Below are positions 1 to 8,929 of a stretch of 64,000 nt of DNA, piece by piece. Numbering within the stretch: the stretch's first letter is position 1; every line of letters begins with the position of its first letter. The stretch lies in NCBI RefSeq assembly GCF_006716065.1, contig NZ_VFOL01000001.1, positions 5,568,047 to 5,632,046 of the forward strand. The letters are read 5' to 3'. The notes beneath the pieces were generated by a model. It saw nothing but the letters and a program-made list of their open reading frames with translations. It made no database searches and was not told where the DNA came from. The position numbers and the translations under genes are program-made. Source of the DNA: Salinispora arenicola. Its GTDB lineage: Bacteria > Actinomycetota > Actinomycetes > Mycobacteriales > Micromonosporaceae.

Positions 1-333
1 GCCGGCCTCGATCGCGGCGAAGACGTAGCGGGGCTGGAAGTGGATGTCGGCGATCACCGGGAGCTGCGACTTCCGGGCGATCGCCGGCAACGCCTCGACA
101 TCGTCCTGGCTGGGTACGGCGACCCGGACGATCTGGCAACCGGCGGCGGTCAGCTCGGCGATCTGCTGGAGCGTGGCGTTCACGTCGGCGGTGAGCGTGG
201 TGGTCATCGACTGCACCGACACCGGCGCTCCCCCACCGACCGGCACCGGGCCGACCATGATCTGTCGGCTCGCCCGACGGGACGCGAGCGGTGGCGGCGG
301 CACGGCGGGCATACCGAGACTGACAGCGGTCAC
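1..333 (-). CDS. ispG: IspG (4-hydroxy-3-methylbut-2-enyl diphosphate synthase), N-terminal part
   Basis: Partial gene running off the left edge; only about 111 N-terminal residues are visible. The reading has the family's opening: a basic stretch ending [20 protein letters not shown], then [27 protein letters not shown] and [16 protein letters not shown]. These belong to the TIM-barrel half; the Fe-S half lies outside. IspG is the penultimate MEP-pathway enzyme, making HMBPP from MEcPP in the cytosol. The GTG at 333 lies 9 bp after the rseP stop; an ATG at 312 is an alternative start with no better ribosome-binding site. It follows dxr and rseP on the same strand, the usual actinobacterial order. 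Confidence 0.93.
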   Translation of the reverse strand, partial: MTAVSLGMPAVPPPPLASRRASRQIMVGPVPVGGGAPVSVQSMTTTLTADVNATLQQIAELTAAGCQIVRVAVPSQDDVEALPAIARKSQLPVIADIHFQPRYVFAAIEAG

Positions 334-342
334 TTCAGGCAC

Positions 343-1593
343 TCACCTTGTGAAGAGCGTGATCGGGTTGACGACGTCGGCGGTGATGGTCAGCAGCGTG
401 AACGCGCCGCCGATCAGGATCACCGCGTACGTGAAGGGCATCAGCTTGAGATAGTCGACCCGGCCCGGGTCGGGGCGACGTAGCCGCGCGTACACCCAGG
501 AGCGGGCCCGCTCGAACCAGGCGATGGCGATGTGACCGCCGTCCAGGGGCAGCAGCGGCAGCAGGTTGAACACGCCGATGAAGAAGTTCAGCGAGACGAA
601 GAGCATGAAGAAGAGCAGCCAGGCGTTGTTCTCCACCGCCTCGCCGCCGATCCGGCTCGCCCCGACCACGCTGATCGGGGTGTCCACGTCCCGCTCGCCA
701 CCGGTGATCGCCGTCCAGAGCGCCGGGACCTTCTGCGGTATCCGCTTCATCGCCTCGTACGTGTTGACCGCCATGGTGCCGGTGAAGTCGGCGGTGCCGC
801 CGATGGCGCCGATCGGACCGTACTCGATCCGGGTGGGGGTGCTGGGGATGAGCCCGACGCCGAGCGCGGCGACCGGCCCGACGGTGCCCTCCGGGTCGTC
901 CAGCGGGGGACGCTGGGTCTGCCCGAGCGTCACGGTCGCGGTGCCCGGCTGGTCGTCCCGCAGGTAGGCGACCTGCGCCTGCTGCCCCGGCTGCTGGGCG
1001 CGCAGGGCGACGAGCAGGTCACCGTAGTTGGTGACGGCGGTGCCGTTGACCGCGGTGATCCGGTCGCCGTCGCGCAGCTCGCCCTGCGCGGCGGGGCTGG
1101 CCGGGTCGGCGTCCGTGCAGGCCCGGACCTCGTTTTCCGGGACCACGCAGGTGGCGAGCTGGATGATCGCCGGCTCCTGCCGGATCTGCGCCAGGGTGCT
1201 CGGGAAGTTCGGGTTGGGCAACCCGGCGGTGATCGCGATGATCCAGAGCGCGATCAGGGCCAGCGCGAAGTGCGCGATCGAGCCGGCGGCCATCACGACC
1301 GTCCGCTTCCAGACCGGGAACCGCCACATCGCCCGTGGCTGGTCGGCCGGCTCGACGTCGTCGTCCTGCGGGGTCATCCCGACGATCTTGCAGAAGCCGC
1401 CGAGTGGGATGCCTTTGATTCCGTACTCCGTCTCGCCCCGCCGGAACGACCAGAGGGTCGGGCCGAAACCGACGAAGTAGCGGGTCACCTTCATGCCGAA
1501 GGCCTTCGCCGTCAGCAGGTGTCCCGCTTCGTGCAGACTCACCGAGATCAGGATGGCGAGGGCGAAGAGCGTCACCCCGAGCAGGTAAGCCAT
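343..1593 (-). CDS. rseP: Site-2 intramembrane zinc metalloprotease (RseP/Rip1 type)
   Basis: Predicted 416-residue integral membrane protease that cleaves membrane-bound anti-sigma factors inside the bilayer. The zinc motif HEAGH is at residues 21-25 in the first membrane segment, the second metal motif LDGG lies in a C-terminal membrane segment (PLLPLDGGHIAIAW), and a PDZ-like region (DGDRITAVNGTAV) lies between. Length fits actinobacterial Rip1. The chosen ATG overlaps the dxr stop by one base (TGATG); a longer reading to 1647 would run into dxr. Sits between dxr and ispG, probably in one operon. Confidence 0.93.
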   Translation of the reverse strand: MAYLLGVTLFALAILISVSLHEAGHLLTAKAFGMKVTRYFVGFGPTLWSFRRGETEYGIKGIPLGGFCKIVGMTPQDDDVEPADQPRAMWRFPVWKRTVVMAAGSIAHFALALIALWIIAITAGLPNPNFPSTLAQIRQEPAIIQLATCVVPENEVRACTDADPASPAAQGELRDGDRITAVNGTAVTNYGDLLVALRAQQPGQQAQVAYLRDDQPGTATVTLGQTQRPPLDDPEGTVGPVAALGVGLIPSTPTRIEYGPIGAIGGTADFTGTMAVNTYEAMKRIPQKVPALWTAITGGERDVDTPISVVGASRIGGEAVENNAWLLFFMLFVSLNFFIGVFNLLPLLPLDGGHIAIAWFERARSWVYARLRRPDPGRVDYLKLMPFTYAVILIGGAFTLLTITADVVNPITLFTR

Positions 1594-2804
1594 CAAGCTC
1601 CTTCCACTGACTTCTCGATGATCGTCTGCGCGTGCCCGCGCGCCCACGACTCGGCCGCGAGCACGTCCTCGACGGTACCTGGTTCGCCGAAGTCAGGAGC
1701 GTCCGCCAGCACCTGCTCCAGGGTGTCGACGATGCCGAGGAACGGCAGCCGGCCGGCCACGAACGCCGCGACGCACTCCTCGTTGGCCGCGTTGTAGATC
1801 GCCGGGCGGCTGCGCCCGGCCTCGCCGGCCGCCTTGGCGAGGGCGACCGCCGGGAACGCCGCATCGTCCAGTGGCGCGAACTGCCAGGTGTGACTGGTGG
1901 TCCAGTCGACGGCGGGGGCGGCGTCCGGCACGCGGTCGGGCCAGCCCAGCGCCACCGCGATCGGCAGCCGCATGTCCGGCGGGCTGGCCTGGGCGATGGT
2001 GGAGCCGTCGACGAACTCGACCATCGAGTGGATCACTGACTGGGGGTGCACGGTCACGGTGATGTCGGCGTACGGCACGCCGAACAGCTCGTGCGCCTCG
2101 ATCACCTCCAGCGCCTTGTTGACCATCGTGGCCGAGTTGATCGTGATGACCGGCCCCATGTCCCAGGTCGGGTGCGCGAGCGCCTGCTCCGGCGTGACGT
2201 GGGTCAACTCGTCGCGCCGCCACCCCCGGAACGGGCCACCACTGGCGGTCACGATCAGCCGACGTACCTCGGGGCGGCACCCGGAGCGCAGGCACTGGGC
2301 GAGCGCCGTGTGCTCGGAGTCGACCGGAACGATCTGCTCCGGCCGGGTCATCGCGGCCCGCACCAGGGGACCGCCGGCGACCAGCGATTCCTTGTTGGCC
2401 AGGGCGAGGGTGCGGCCGGCGCGCAGCGCGGCCAGGGTCGGCGCGAGCCCGAGTGAGCCGACCACCCCGTTGAGCACCACGTCGCCGGGCCACTGGGCCA
2501 GCTCGGTCATCGCGTCCGGGCCGGCGATGATCTTCGGCAGCTTGACGTCGCCACGGGCCCAGCCTCGGCGGCTCGCCTCGGCGTAGAAGGCGAGTTGGAG
2601 GTCCTGCACGACGGACGCCCGCGCCACGCCGACCGCCTCCACGCCGAGGTCCAGGGCCTGGGCGGCGAGCAACCCGACGTTGCCGCCGCCAGCGCCGAGC
2701 GCCACCACCCGGAACCGGTCCGGGTTACGGCGCGCGACGTCGATGGCCTGGGTACCGATCGAGCCGGTGGAGCCGAGCAACACGAGGTCGCGGGGAGAAG
2801 TCAC
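1593..2804 (-). CDS. dxr: 1-deoxy-D-xylulose 5-phosphate reductoisomerase
   Basis: Makes MEP from DXP with NADPH, the committed MEP-pathway step. Predicted 403 residues, normal for the family. The NADPH loop [11 protein letters not shown] starts at about residue 9. The catalytic core shows [15 protein letters not shown] (metal-binding acids), ASGGPF and NAANEE. The start is GTG at 2804, followed by [10 protein letters not shown]. First gene of the dxr-rseP-ispG string; it supplies precursors that the diterpene operon 11 kb away would also draw on. Confidence 0.96.
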   Translation of the reverse strand: MTSPRDLVLLGSTGSIGTQAIDVARRNPDRFRVVALGAGGGNVGLLAAQALDLGVEAVGVARASVVQDLQLAFYAEASRRGWARGDVKLPKIIAGPDAMTELAQWPGDVVLNGVVGSLGLAPTLAALRAGRTLALANKESLVAGGPLVRAAMTRPEQIVPVDSEHTALAQCLRSGCRPEVRRLIVTASGGPFRGWRRDELTHVTPEQALAHPTWDMGPVITINSATMVNKALEVIEAHELFGVPYADITVTVHPQSVIHSMVEFVDGSTIAQASPPDMRLPIAVALGWPDRVPDAAPAVDWTTSHTWQFAPLDDAAFPAVALAKAAGEAGRSRPAIYNAANEECVAAFVAGRLPFLGIVDTLEQVLADAPDFGEPGTVEDVLAAESWARGHAQTIIEKSVEGA

Positions 2805-2864
2805 CCCGCTATTGTTCCCCAGCCGGTTCAGCGCCCGCCGGGAGCCTCAGCCGACCGGGCCACG

Positions 2865-2895
2865 GGCCGGTGCCGGCGTCCCGCCGGCACCGGCC
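2865..2895 (-). terminator. Hairpin terminator after the XRE-DUF397 pair
   Basis: Perfect 13-bp inverted repeat GGCCGGTGCCGGC / GCCGGCACCGGCC with a 5-base loop. It lies 10 bp beyond the DUF397 stop on the minus strand and just upstream of dxr. No T-run, as is common in high-GC actinobacteria. Confidence 0.7.
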
Positions 2896-2904
2896 AACAG
2901 CAGG

Positions 2905-3102
2905 TCAGGCCTGGTGGTCGTGCTGCCCGGCCGGGACAGCGGCGACGAACCGGGCCCAGGCCGCCGAGCCGAAGCTCAACGCCGGCCCCGGCCGGTCCTT
3001 GCTGTCCCGCACGCCGACGGCGGCGGCGAACACCGCCACCTCGACACAGTTGCCCTCACCGCCGGACCGGGACGACTTGCGCCACACCCCGTCACGCCTC
3101 AT
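2905..3102 (-). CDS. DUF397 small protein
   Basis: 65-residue protein with the DUF397 pattern: W-x-K-SSRS near the N-terminus (GVWRKSSRSGGEGNCVEVA), then VGVRDSKD and ALSFGSAAWARFVAAV. These proteins are almost always encoded directly after an XRE/DUF5753 regulator, as here, and several such pairs act in Streptomyces development (for example WhiJ-like systems). The ATG overlaps the end of the upstream regulator by 11 bp, which implies translational coupling. The exact role is unknown; some pairs have been proposed to behave as toxin-antitoxin-like modules. Confidence 0.9.
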   Translation of the reverse strand: MRRDGVWRKSSRSGGEGNCVEVAVFAAAVGVRDSKDRPGPALSFGSAAWARFVAAVPAGQHDHQA

Positions 3103-3973
3103 CGGTCATCTCCCTCGCAATCGCGTGGATCAACTCACGGGACTCGTCAGCACCCCGCGCCCGCTCACCGAGCGAACGCCAGGCGTCCTCGTAGGTCTGG
3201 ATCTCGTGGGCCTTGTCAAGGTAGACCGCCCCGCACGGCCCGTCCATATAGATGGTGGTCGGCTCCGGCTCCCGCACGTCGGTCGGGAACTCCAGCACCG
3301 TGAAGGTGCCCGCCTGCGCCCAACGGAACACCCCGGCGCTCAGCGGCAGCACCCGGAGGCCGACGTTGTGCCGTTGCCCGGCGACGAGCAGCGCCTCGAG
3401 CTGGCGCCCCATCGCCGCCCGGTCGCGCAGCGGCCGCCGCAGCACCGCCTCGTCCAGGACCACCTCGAGGTGGGGCGCCCGGGGGATCGCCCGGGCCAAC
3501 AGCCGCTGCCGGTGCAGGCGGACCTCCACCTTCGCCCGGCGTTCCGCCTCGCTGAGCTGCGGATGGTCGGTGGCGATCACCTCCGTCATGTAGTCCACGG
3601 TCTGCAACAAGCCCGGCACAAGGTTGACCTCGTAGTGTCGGATCCTGGTCGCGGCGGCCTCCAGGCCGACGTACAGCTTGAACCAGTCCTTGATCGCCGA
3701 GCCGTAGCTGTGCCACCAGCCGTGTGCCTTGGTCTCCCGGGCCAGCGCCCGCATGGTCTCGATCGTCTCCCGGGTCGCGCCATAGACCCGGCACATGGCC
3801 TCCACATCGTTGGGGTGCATGGGGACCTGACCGGTCTCGTACCGCCAGATCCGGGGTGCCGACCACTCGAGTTCCTTCGCGGCGGCCGACACCGTGACAT
3901 ACGCGTTTTCCCGAAGTTCTCTCAGATATCTCCCGAGTTGCCTACGCGGAACGGTGCTCCCCGAGTCGTCCAC
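3092..3973 (-). CDS. XRE-family HTH regulator with DUF5753 domain
   Basis: 293 residues. The N-terminal helix-turn-helix (about residues 10-70) includes LGRYLRELRENAYVTVSAAA and WSAPRIWRYETGQVPMHPND. The rest is DUF5753-like (IRHYEVNLVPGLLQTVDYM, RRPLRDRAAMGRQLEAL, FTVLEFPTD), a probable ligand- or partner-sensing domain. Start GTG at 3973 has AAAGGAGA upstream. Partner of the overlapping DUF397 gene. Likely a local transcriptional regulator; its target cannot be read from sequence. Confidence 0.9.
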   Translation of the reverse strand: MDDSGSTVPRRQLGRYLRELRENAYVTVSAAAKELEWSAPRIWRYETGQVPMHPNDVEAMCRVYGATRETIETMRALARETKAHGWWHSYGSAIKDWFKLYVGLEAAATRIRHYEVNLVPGLLQTVDYMTEVIATDHPQLSEAERRAKVEVRLHRQRLLARAIPRAPHLEVVLDEAVLRRPLRDRAAMGRQLEALLVAGQRHNVGLRVLPLSAGVFRWAQAGTFTVLEFPTDVREPEPTTIYMDGPCGAVYLDKAHEIQTYEDAWRSLGERARGADESRELIHAIAREMTDEA

Positions 3974-4177
3974 GCCATCTCCTTTACTGTCGTCGCGTTA
4001 GGCACCTCATCCCTTGGCCCGCATCCTCCCGCGAGACATTGCGTCAATCCAGTGTTGGAATGAAGCTTGTCTAAGACCGGCCACAGAATCGGCAGCGGTC
4101 GCACCGGGGCGGGCACCTCCCCCCACCTCATCCGGGTGCCCGCCCCGGCATCGATGTCAGTCACAAGGAGGAGGACC

Positions 4178-4231
4178 ATGTACACCATCGACGACACTTT
4201 CGGCGCCGGTCCGACGGCAGCCCGACGGTGA
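4178..4231 (+). CDS. 17-codon leader ORF, coupled to the DivIVA-like gene
   Basis: ATG at 4178 follows a very strong ribosome-binding site (AAGGAGGAGGACC). It encodes 17 residues starting MYTIDDTFGAG and ending TAARR. Its TGA overlaps the GTG of the next gene (GTGA). Seen directly: strong SD, short frame, 4-base overlap. Inferred: a translational-coupling leader or a small peptide gene. No homology is recognisable. Confidence 0.45.
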   Translation: MYTIDDTFGAGPTAARR

Positions 4232-4500
4232 TCTACCTGAGCGGTGAACGGCTACGCCCGTACCAGATCCGCAGCGTCGCCTTCGACACCCGCCGGCGTG
4301 GCCTCGACCCGACGCAGGTACACGACTACCTGAGCCGGGTCGCCGACGAGATCGACCGCCTGCACCGTGACCTGACCACCGCGAACACCGAGGCGGAACG
4401 CGTCCGTCAGGCCCTACGCCAGTGGCAGTCCCGGCACACCGACTGCTGCCACCACCGCGCCGACGCACACGGCGCCCCCGACGTCGACCACAGGAGGTAA
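4228..4500 (+). CDS. Small DivIVA-domain protein
   Basis: 90 residues starting at a GTG that overlaps the upstream 17-codon ORF. The core SVAFDTRRRGLDPTQVHDYLSRVADEIDRL has the DivIVA/GpsB N-terminal pattern (F-x-x-RRGYD-x-x-EVD-x-FL), followed by a short helical stretch. Full DivIVA proteins (Wag31) carry long coiled coils and organise polar growth; this one is far too short for that. Such mini-proteins are common in Micromonosporaceae beside XRE/DUF397 genes. Function unknown. Confidence 0.7.
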   Translation: MIYLSGERLRPYQIRSVAFDTRRRGLDPTQVHDYLSRVADEIDRLHRDLTTANTEAERVRQALRQWQSRHTDCCHHRADAHGAPDVDHRR

Positions 4501-4504
4501 CACC

Positions 4505-4960
4505 ATGGCAACCCCACGCTGGACCCTCCACCTGCCGACCATGCTCACCAGCCGAGACGAGGCGATCATCCTGGCCACGGCGCTACGCGACGCCCTCGCG
4601 CACATCACCGCCATCGACTTCGGCGAAACCACGCTCAGCGAGGAGGACCGGCAGTTCCTGCGGATCCGGGTCTGGTGCGACGCCCGACTCGACGGAGTGA
4701 ACCGCTGCCGCCGTCGCGACGACCACGCCGGGCCGTGCGGTACGGCCGAACCCGCTGTTGGCGCCGGCCCGGCTGGTGGCGTCCACCTCGCTGGTGGCGT
4801 CCACACCGCTGGTGGTGCCTACGCCGCCGGGAACACCGACCCCGGTGGTGGCACCGACACCGTCAATTTGTCACTAACCAATAGAACTCTCGATAGCAAC
4901 ATAATCGACAATGTCCACGGATCACATGCCTCGGGCTCCCCTCCCGGAGGCCGCACCTGA
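4505..4960 (+). CDS. Hypothetical protein, coupled to DivIVA-like gene
   Basis: 151 residues. Its AGGAGG ribosome-binding site overlaps the TAA of the preceding gene, so the two are probably co-translated. Residues 1-75 look genuine (TSRDEAIILATALRDALAHI, then VWCDARLDGV and NRCRRRDDHAGPC with spaced Cys/His). After that comes a Gly-rich tail built from tandem 18-bp repeats around 4770-4830, and then an AT-rich stretch (4865-4925) of different composition. The tail may be a degenerate extension. No function assigned. Confidence 0.6.
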   Translation: MATPRWTLHLPTMLTSRDEAIILATALRDALAHITAIDFGETTLSEEDRQFLRIRVWCDARLDGVNRCRRRDDHAGPCGTAEPAVGAGPAGGVHLAGGVHTAGGAYAAGNTDPGGGTDTVNLSLTNRTLDSNIIDNVHGSHASGSPPGGRT

Positions 4961-5136
4961 ACACCACGCCCCGGGAAGGCCCCGTGGACTTATCGGGCAA
5001 AGTCGCTTGGCTTGGATAGCCGACCGGAAACAATGCGTACACGAAAGGGTGAGTTGCTATTTGTTTCATGCTGGTTAATGCTTACGGCACGGCCAGCTCC
5101 CAATTGATCAGCCCTCGTCCCCGGAGGTGCCCACTC

Positions 5137-5376
5137 ATGATCCGACGGATGTCCGTCATCCTGGCGTTCCTCGCCACCGCCATCATCGTCGCGCCCGCAG
5201 CGCCCGCGCAGGCTCGCGCCTGCACGTTCGGCTACGAGTGCTACACGACCTTCTACTCCGACCCCTCGCACACCACCGTGGTGGGAACCCTCTACGAGGA
5301 CTGCCAAGGCGAGCCCACCATGCACGGCACCCGCAGCGGCTTCAAGACGTTCCAGGAGTACCCCTGCGAGCGGTGA
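5137..5376 (+). CDS. Small secreted DUF6289-type protein
   Basis: 79 residues from an ATG with GGAGG nine bases upstream; an in-frame ATG at 5068 would place residues before the signal peptide and is less likely. The first ~27 residues are a Sec signal peptide (RR, then VILAFLATAIIVAPAAPAQA, cleavage after AQA or ARA). The mature part has four cysteines and the pattern CTFGYECYTTFYSD...TTVVGTLYEDCQGE...PC, matching small exported actinobacterial proteins annotated DUF6289. Role unknown. An AT-rich region (4970-5090) precedes it and may hold the promoter. Confidence 0.75.
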   Translation: MIRRMSVILAFLATAIIVAPAAPAQARACTFGYECYTTFYSDPSHTTVVGTLYEDCQGEPTMHGTRSGFKTFQEYPCER

Positions 5377-5600
5377 TCCCCGTTACCCAGGGTGATCCCC
5401 GCTACTCAGACTGAGTCACCACTGCCCACGGTAAGCCGACTCAGCCGGACCCAGCACCGACAACGCCCCACCTGGGAGCTGGCCGCCCCCGTTGACCTCG
5501 AACGACTCCCGATTACTGAGCAGGATCGGTCGACCGCACCACCGCCGACCAGCGGAGATTGGCCAGCCGCCGCCTGATCACCGTCCGGGCGGTGCCCGCG

Positions 5601-6302
5601 TCAGTGCACGCTACGGGCGAGGACCGCACGGGCAACATCATCGGGGGCGGCACTCGCCTCGGCGACCAGTTCCCCGGCAGCGGACCAGATGCCCGAACGG
5701 CCGGACGTTCGGGCGAAGCCGCCGCCGGTCGGTCCGGCGAAGGCCGCCACGGCGACCCAGACGCCGTGGTCGGCGGCGACCCGACGGGCACGCGCGCCAT
5801 GAACGTCGGCCTCATGGTCGGCGTGGACGACGCCCGCCACGTAGCCGTCGATACCCAGCGCGGCCGTCTTCGCTGCGTGCTCGGGAACGCCGGTGTCACG
5901 GCAGACGGCCAGCCCCAGCCGCCACCCGTCCACGTCGATCACGGCGGGCTCGCCGGGGACGAAACGGGGCACCTCCTCGCCGTGCAGGTGGACCTTCCGG
6001 TAGGCCACCCACGCACCATCCCCATCCACTGCCAGAACACCGATGCTCGGACCGGGCACCGGGGCGCCGACCAGCGCGAGCGCCCCGGTCTCGGCGCAGG
6101 CGGCGACAACGGGGGCCAGCCGTTCATCGGCGGGGGCGACCGGAAGCGCATCCAGTTCGTAGCCGGTCAGCGACATCTCGGGGAACACCACCACCCGCGC
6201 GTCCGCCGCCCGGACCGCCGCCGCGTGGGCCTCCGCGTTGGCCATCACGTCGTAGGCGACGCACCGTGGCTGTGCCACCGCGATGCTCAACCGCTTCCTC
6301 AT
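5601..6302 (-). CDS. Nitrilase-superfamily carbon-nitrogen hydrolase
   Basis: 233-residue single-domain amidase-fold enzyme. The Glu-Lys-Cys triad is visible: E42 in VVFPEMSLTGYE, K103 in AYRKVHLHGEE, C134 in LGLAVCRDTGVPEHA. Start ATG at 6302 follows GAGGGAGG; an upstream frame to 6323 lacks a ribosome-binding site. The compact size fits the omega-amidase/carbamoylputrescine-hydrolase-like branch rather than true nitrilases. Substrate cannot be told. No operon partner: the neighbour at 6501-7232 has its own promoter. Confidence 0.88.
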   Translation of the reverse strand: MRKRLSIAVAQPRCVAYDVMANAEAHAAAVRAADARVVVFPEMSLTGYELDALPVAPADERLAPVVAACAETGALALVGAPVPGPSIGVLAVDGDGAWVAYRKVHLHGEEVPRFVPGEPAVIDVDGWRLGLAVCRDTGVPEHAAKTAALGIDGYVAGVVHADHEADVHGARARRVAADHGVWVAVAAFAGPTGGGFARTSGRSGIWSAAGELVAEASAAPDDVARAVLARSVH

Positions 6303-6500
6303 CCTGCCTCCCTCGACTGCCACGCCTGTCCCTGACCGCCCCCGACCGCCACCTGGTGTCCGCGACTGGCGCGGGCCGCTCGGACATCATGGCTTGCCGA
6401 CCAGGCCCGCGCAGCGGCGCCTGTCCCGGACCGCCCCTGAGCCATCCACGCCTGCCCTGATCGGACTCGCCCGTCGCCACCTGAACCGACCGCCAGGTCC

Positions 6501-7232
6501 TCAGCTCTTCTTTCGGGTGAGTGCGGCGAGTGCGCCCTGGACTGCGGCCTCCACGTCCTTCTTCTCGAGGCCGAGGCCGGTGAGCACTCCGTCGCCGTCC
6601 TCCTCCTCGATCAGGGCGAGCAGAATATGCTCGGTACCGATGTAGTTGTGGCCGAGGCGAAGCGCCTCCCGGAAGGTCAGCTCCAGGACCTTCTTACCTC
6701 GTGCGTCGTACGGGATCAGGTCCGGCACCTGCTCGACTCGCGGCGGCAGGGTAGTCATGACCGCCTCTCGGAGGCTGTCCAGGGAGATCCCTCGCGCCCT
6801 GATCAATTGAGGGGCGAGGGCGTCCAGGTCGACCAGCAGCCCCAACGCCAGGTGCCCCGGGCCGATCTCGACGTTTCCCGCAGCCCGCGCCTCCTCCTGG
6901 GAGGCGACGACGACGTTGCGGGCCCGGGTGGTGAACCGGCCGAAGCCGGCCTCCGAGCCGAGAGCCGCGGCCGTCTCGACCTTCGCGGCCGAGCGCTTCT
7001 GGGCGGCCTGCTTGCTGACGCCCATGCTGCGGCCGATCTCGGTCCAGGAGGCGCCTGAGCGTCGGGCCTGGTCAACGAAGTGACCGATCAGGTGGTCGGC
7101 CACTTCGCCGAGGTGGTCACCGGCAAGGACCGCATCGGCGAGTTGGTCCAGTGCGTTGGTGTGCGCTTGCTTGATGTGGTCGATCAGTTCGTCCAGGCGC
7201 ACCGGATGGGTCATCGTCAACGGCTCAGTCAT
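6501..7232 (-). CDS. HTH plus Clp N-terminal repeat protein, probably self-regulating
   Basis: 243 residues. An N-terminal helix-turn-helix (about residues 50-80: ASWTEIGRSMGVSKQAAQKR) is followed by two Clp-N repeats (FTTRARNVVVASQEEARAAG... and LELTFREALRLGHNYIGTEHILLALIEEEDG). There is no ATPase domain, so it is not a ClpC/ClpA chaperone; Clp-N repeats here probably sense or bind substrates. ATG 7232 has no Shine-Dalgarno sequence, and a well-spaced promoter places the transcript start at or beside it, suggesting a leaderless mRNA. Two palindromes in the promoter suggest autorepression. Confidence 0.85.
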   Translation of the reverse strand: MTEPLTMTHPVRLDELIDHIKQAHTNALDQLADAVLAGDHLGEVADHLIGHFVDQARRSGASWTEIGRSMGVSKQAAQKRSAAKVETAAALGSEAGFGRFTTRARNVVVASQEEARAAGNVEIGPGHLALGLLVDLDALAPQLIRARGISLDSLREAVMTTLPPRVEQVPDLIPYDARGKKVLELTFREALRLGHNYIGTEHILLALIEEEDGDGVLTGLGLEKKDVEAAVQGALAALTRKKS

Positions 7233-7234
7233 GC

Positions 7235-7278
7235 GTCAACCATAGGTTGACGGCCCCATCCGTCAACTGCTGGTTGAC
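7235..7278 (-). promoter_or_regulatory. Leaderless promoter with two 17-bp operators
   Basis: Two related inverted repeats: GTCAACC-ATA-GGTTGAC (7235-7251, perfect) and GTCAAC-TGCTG-GTTGAC (7262-7278), 27 bp centre to centre. On the minus strand the second contains a -35 TTGACG, and the first overlaps a -10 TATGGT, 16 bp apart. The ATG at 7232 starts six bases after the -10. The operators cover the promoter elements, as expected for autorepression by the adjacent HTH protein. Confidence 0.65.
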
Positions 7279-7387
7279 GACCCATGAAATCGGCGCTCGG
7301 GGCTATCCCACACCACACTCGGCGACCCACCCCGCCCGCCGGCCACATACCCGCTTGCCCTGAACGGGACACCCAGCCAGACCGAGC

Positions 7388-7437
7388 GGCTCCGTCAGCC
7401 ACCGGGCTGACGGAGCCGGCCCGAGCCGAGGCTCGGG
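7388..7437 (-). terminator. Tandem hairpin terminator after the DUF1254 gene
   Basis: Two adjacent perfect hairpins: GGCTCCGTCAGCC / GGCTGACGGAGCC (7388-7417, 4-base loop) and CCCGAGCC / GGCTCGGG (7420-7437, 2-base loop). They lie about 45 bp beyond the stop of the minus-strand DUF1254 gene. Confidence 0.75.
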
Positions 7438-7482
7438 TAGGCGAACGGGCAGGACCCGTTCGGCTACCCACAAAGGACGGAA

Positions 7483-8914
7483 CTACCAGCTACCACCGCC
7501 CGAATACGGCCGTCGCCCGGTGTCGCGCCGGTCAATCTTCTTCACCGGCGGCGGGACGTATGTGCCGTCGGCGACACGTCCCTGCGGACCGTAGACACGG
7601 AGCATCATACTGAAGTCCCCCTTGGGAATGGGCAGCCAGTTGGCCTTGCTCACCCCGCGCGGAGGGGTTGGTGTTGCATAGATGGTAATAGACCCATCTC
7701 TATTTCGCTCGAGACCTGGCGTATAACTGGCCACAACCCACTTGTCCTTCGGGTTAGGGACCAGACTTATCGTACCCGCGAGATATGAGGTGACCGACCA
7801 GAACTGTTCCGCCTGAGGAATTTGATCCCTTTCGAACGTGATAGTGTATCCGCCGGAAGCACCATTGAGCCGTCGACCATTTTTGTCAAGGAACACGTCA
7901 TAGTACGCCGACTTCTCGATGTCATTGCAGTACTGGCAGAATTGAGTGATCGAGGACCGGTCGAGATAGTTGCGCCCCCAGAAGCCGATGTTACGGAAAT
8001 TGATCCAGTTGTTCTCGTCGGTGTTCGAAAGATAATTACGGATGATCGCAGCGTGTGCGTCCTGCGTCGCTCGCGCGAACACCCTCTCGAAGCCTCCCCT
8101 GCTGAACAACCTGTCGAATCTCTCCGACAAGATTCTGTTTTCTCCAGTGAGCGGTGGAGTTCTGATGCTCTTGACCGCCCGCTGAAGCTCCTCCAGAAAG
8201 CGAATCGGATTGGTTGCGATCAAGGTATCCGCGTCACGCTTGAACGAACGACCATAGAAAAAAACGGGGACGATCAGGGTTTCCCGCAACGAACCCCTCA
8301 GGTATGCCAACAGCGGCCCCATGCGCAGCGACCGCCGAAACTCCTCGGCAATTGCGATCTGGTTCTCCCCGTCCGAGGAGAACTTGTCAGTCCGAATGAT
8401 CAAGGTTGCACTCGTCACAGGAAGTGGCACCCTAATGACGTTCGGAGGGAGTTTCCCTCGCCAGCCTGGACCCGTAAAGGCGTACGTGCCGCCAGAATCC
8501 GTCGAGATGTTCGTGTTGATGATGTCCCCGTAGACATCCAAGACAAGGACACCGTAGGTAGCAGTCGTTTCCGGTATCACCAAAATGGCTGGCTCGTGGC
8601 GCACACCAATGACCGCAGATGTGTACAACGTGTCATCATTCGGCGCCACCACGGCACGCCACACCGTGGACATCCGATCCGGCCCAAAAAGAATGTTAGG
8701 CAACAGGATGCGCTGTTGTTCGTGCGTGAACCATCGAGGGTAGAACTTTGTCACATACCGACGCGTAACATCATAGATTTCCCCCACCCGCTCATCGATC
8801 ACCGCATTCTTCGCGGAGGGTGACTTCGCCGAAACGGGCGACATAGTGGCAGTGAGCAAAACCCCGGACAAGGATTAGGGCGACAGCGAGAATGTGGAGC
8901 GTACGACGCGCCAT
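7483..8914 (-). CDS. DUF1254/DUF1214 exported protein with frameshifted signal peptide
   Basis: The long frame (7483-8871, up to 462 residues) has DUF1254 and DUF1214 features: VAPNDDTLYTSAVIGV, VLVLDVYGD, FWSVTSYLAGT and the typical end LPIPKGDFSMMLRVYGPQ. That frame can only begin at a TTG (8871) with a half signal peptide (GVLLTATMSPVSA). The missing half, MARRTLHILAVALIL from ATG 8914, is in another frame; removing one base near 8866-8873 would join them into a normal signal peptide. Either a frameshift mutation, a sequence error or a shortened cytoplasmic protein. GC is lower than its neighbours, which hints at transfer. Confidence 0.7.
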
Positions 8915-8929
8915 GCCCGTTCTTCCAAC

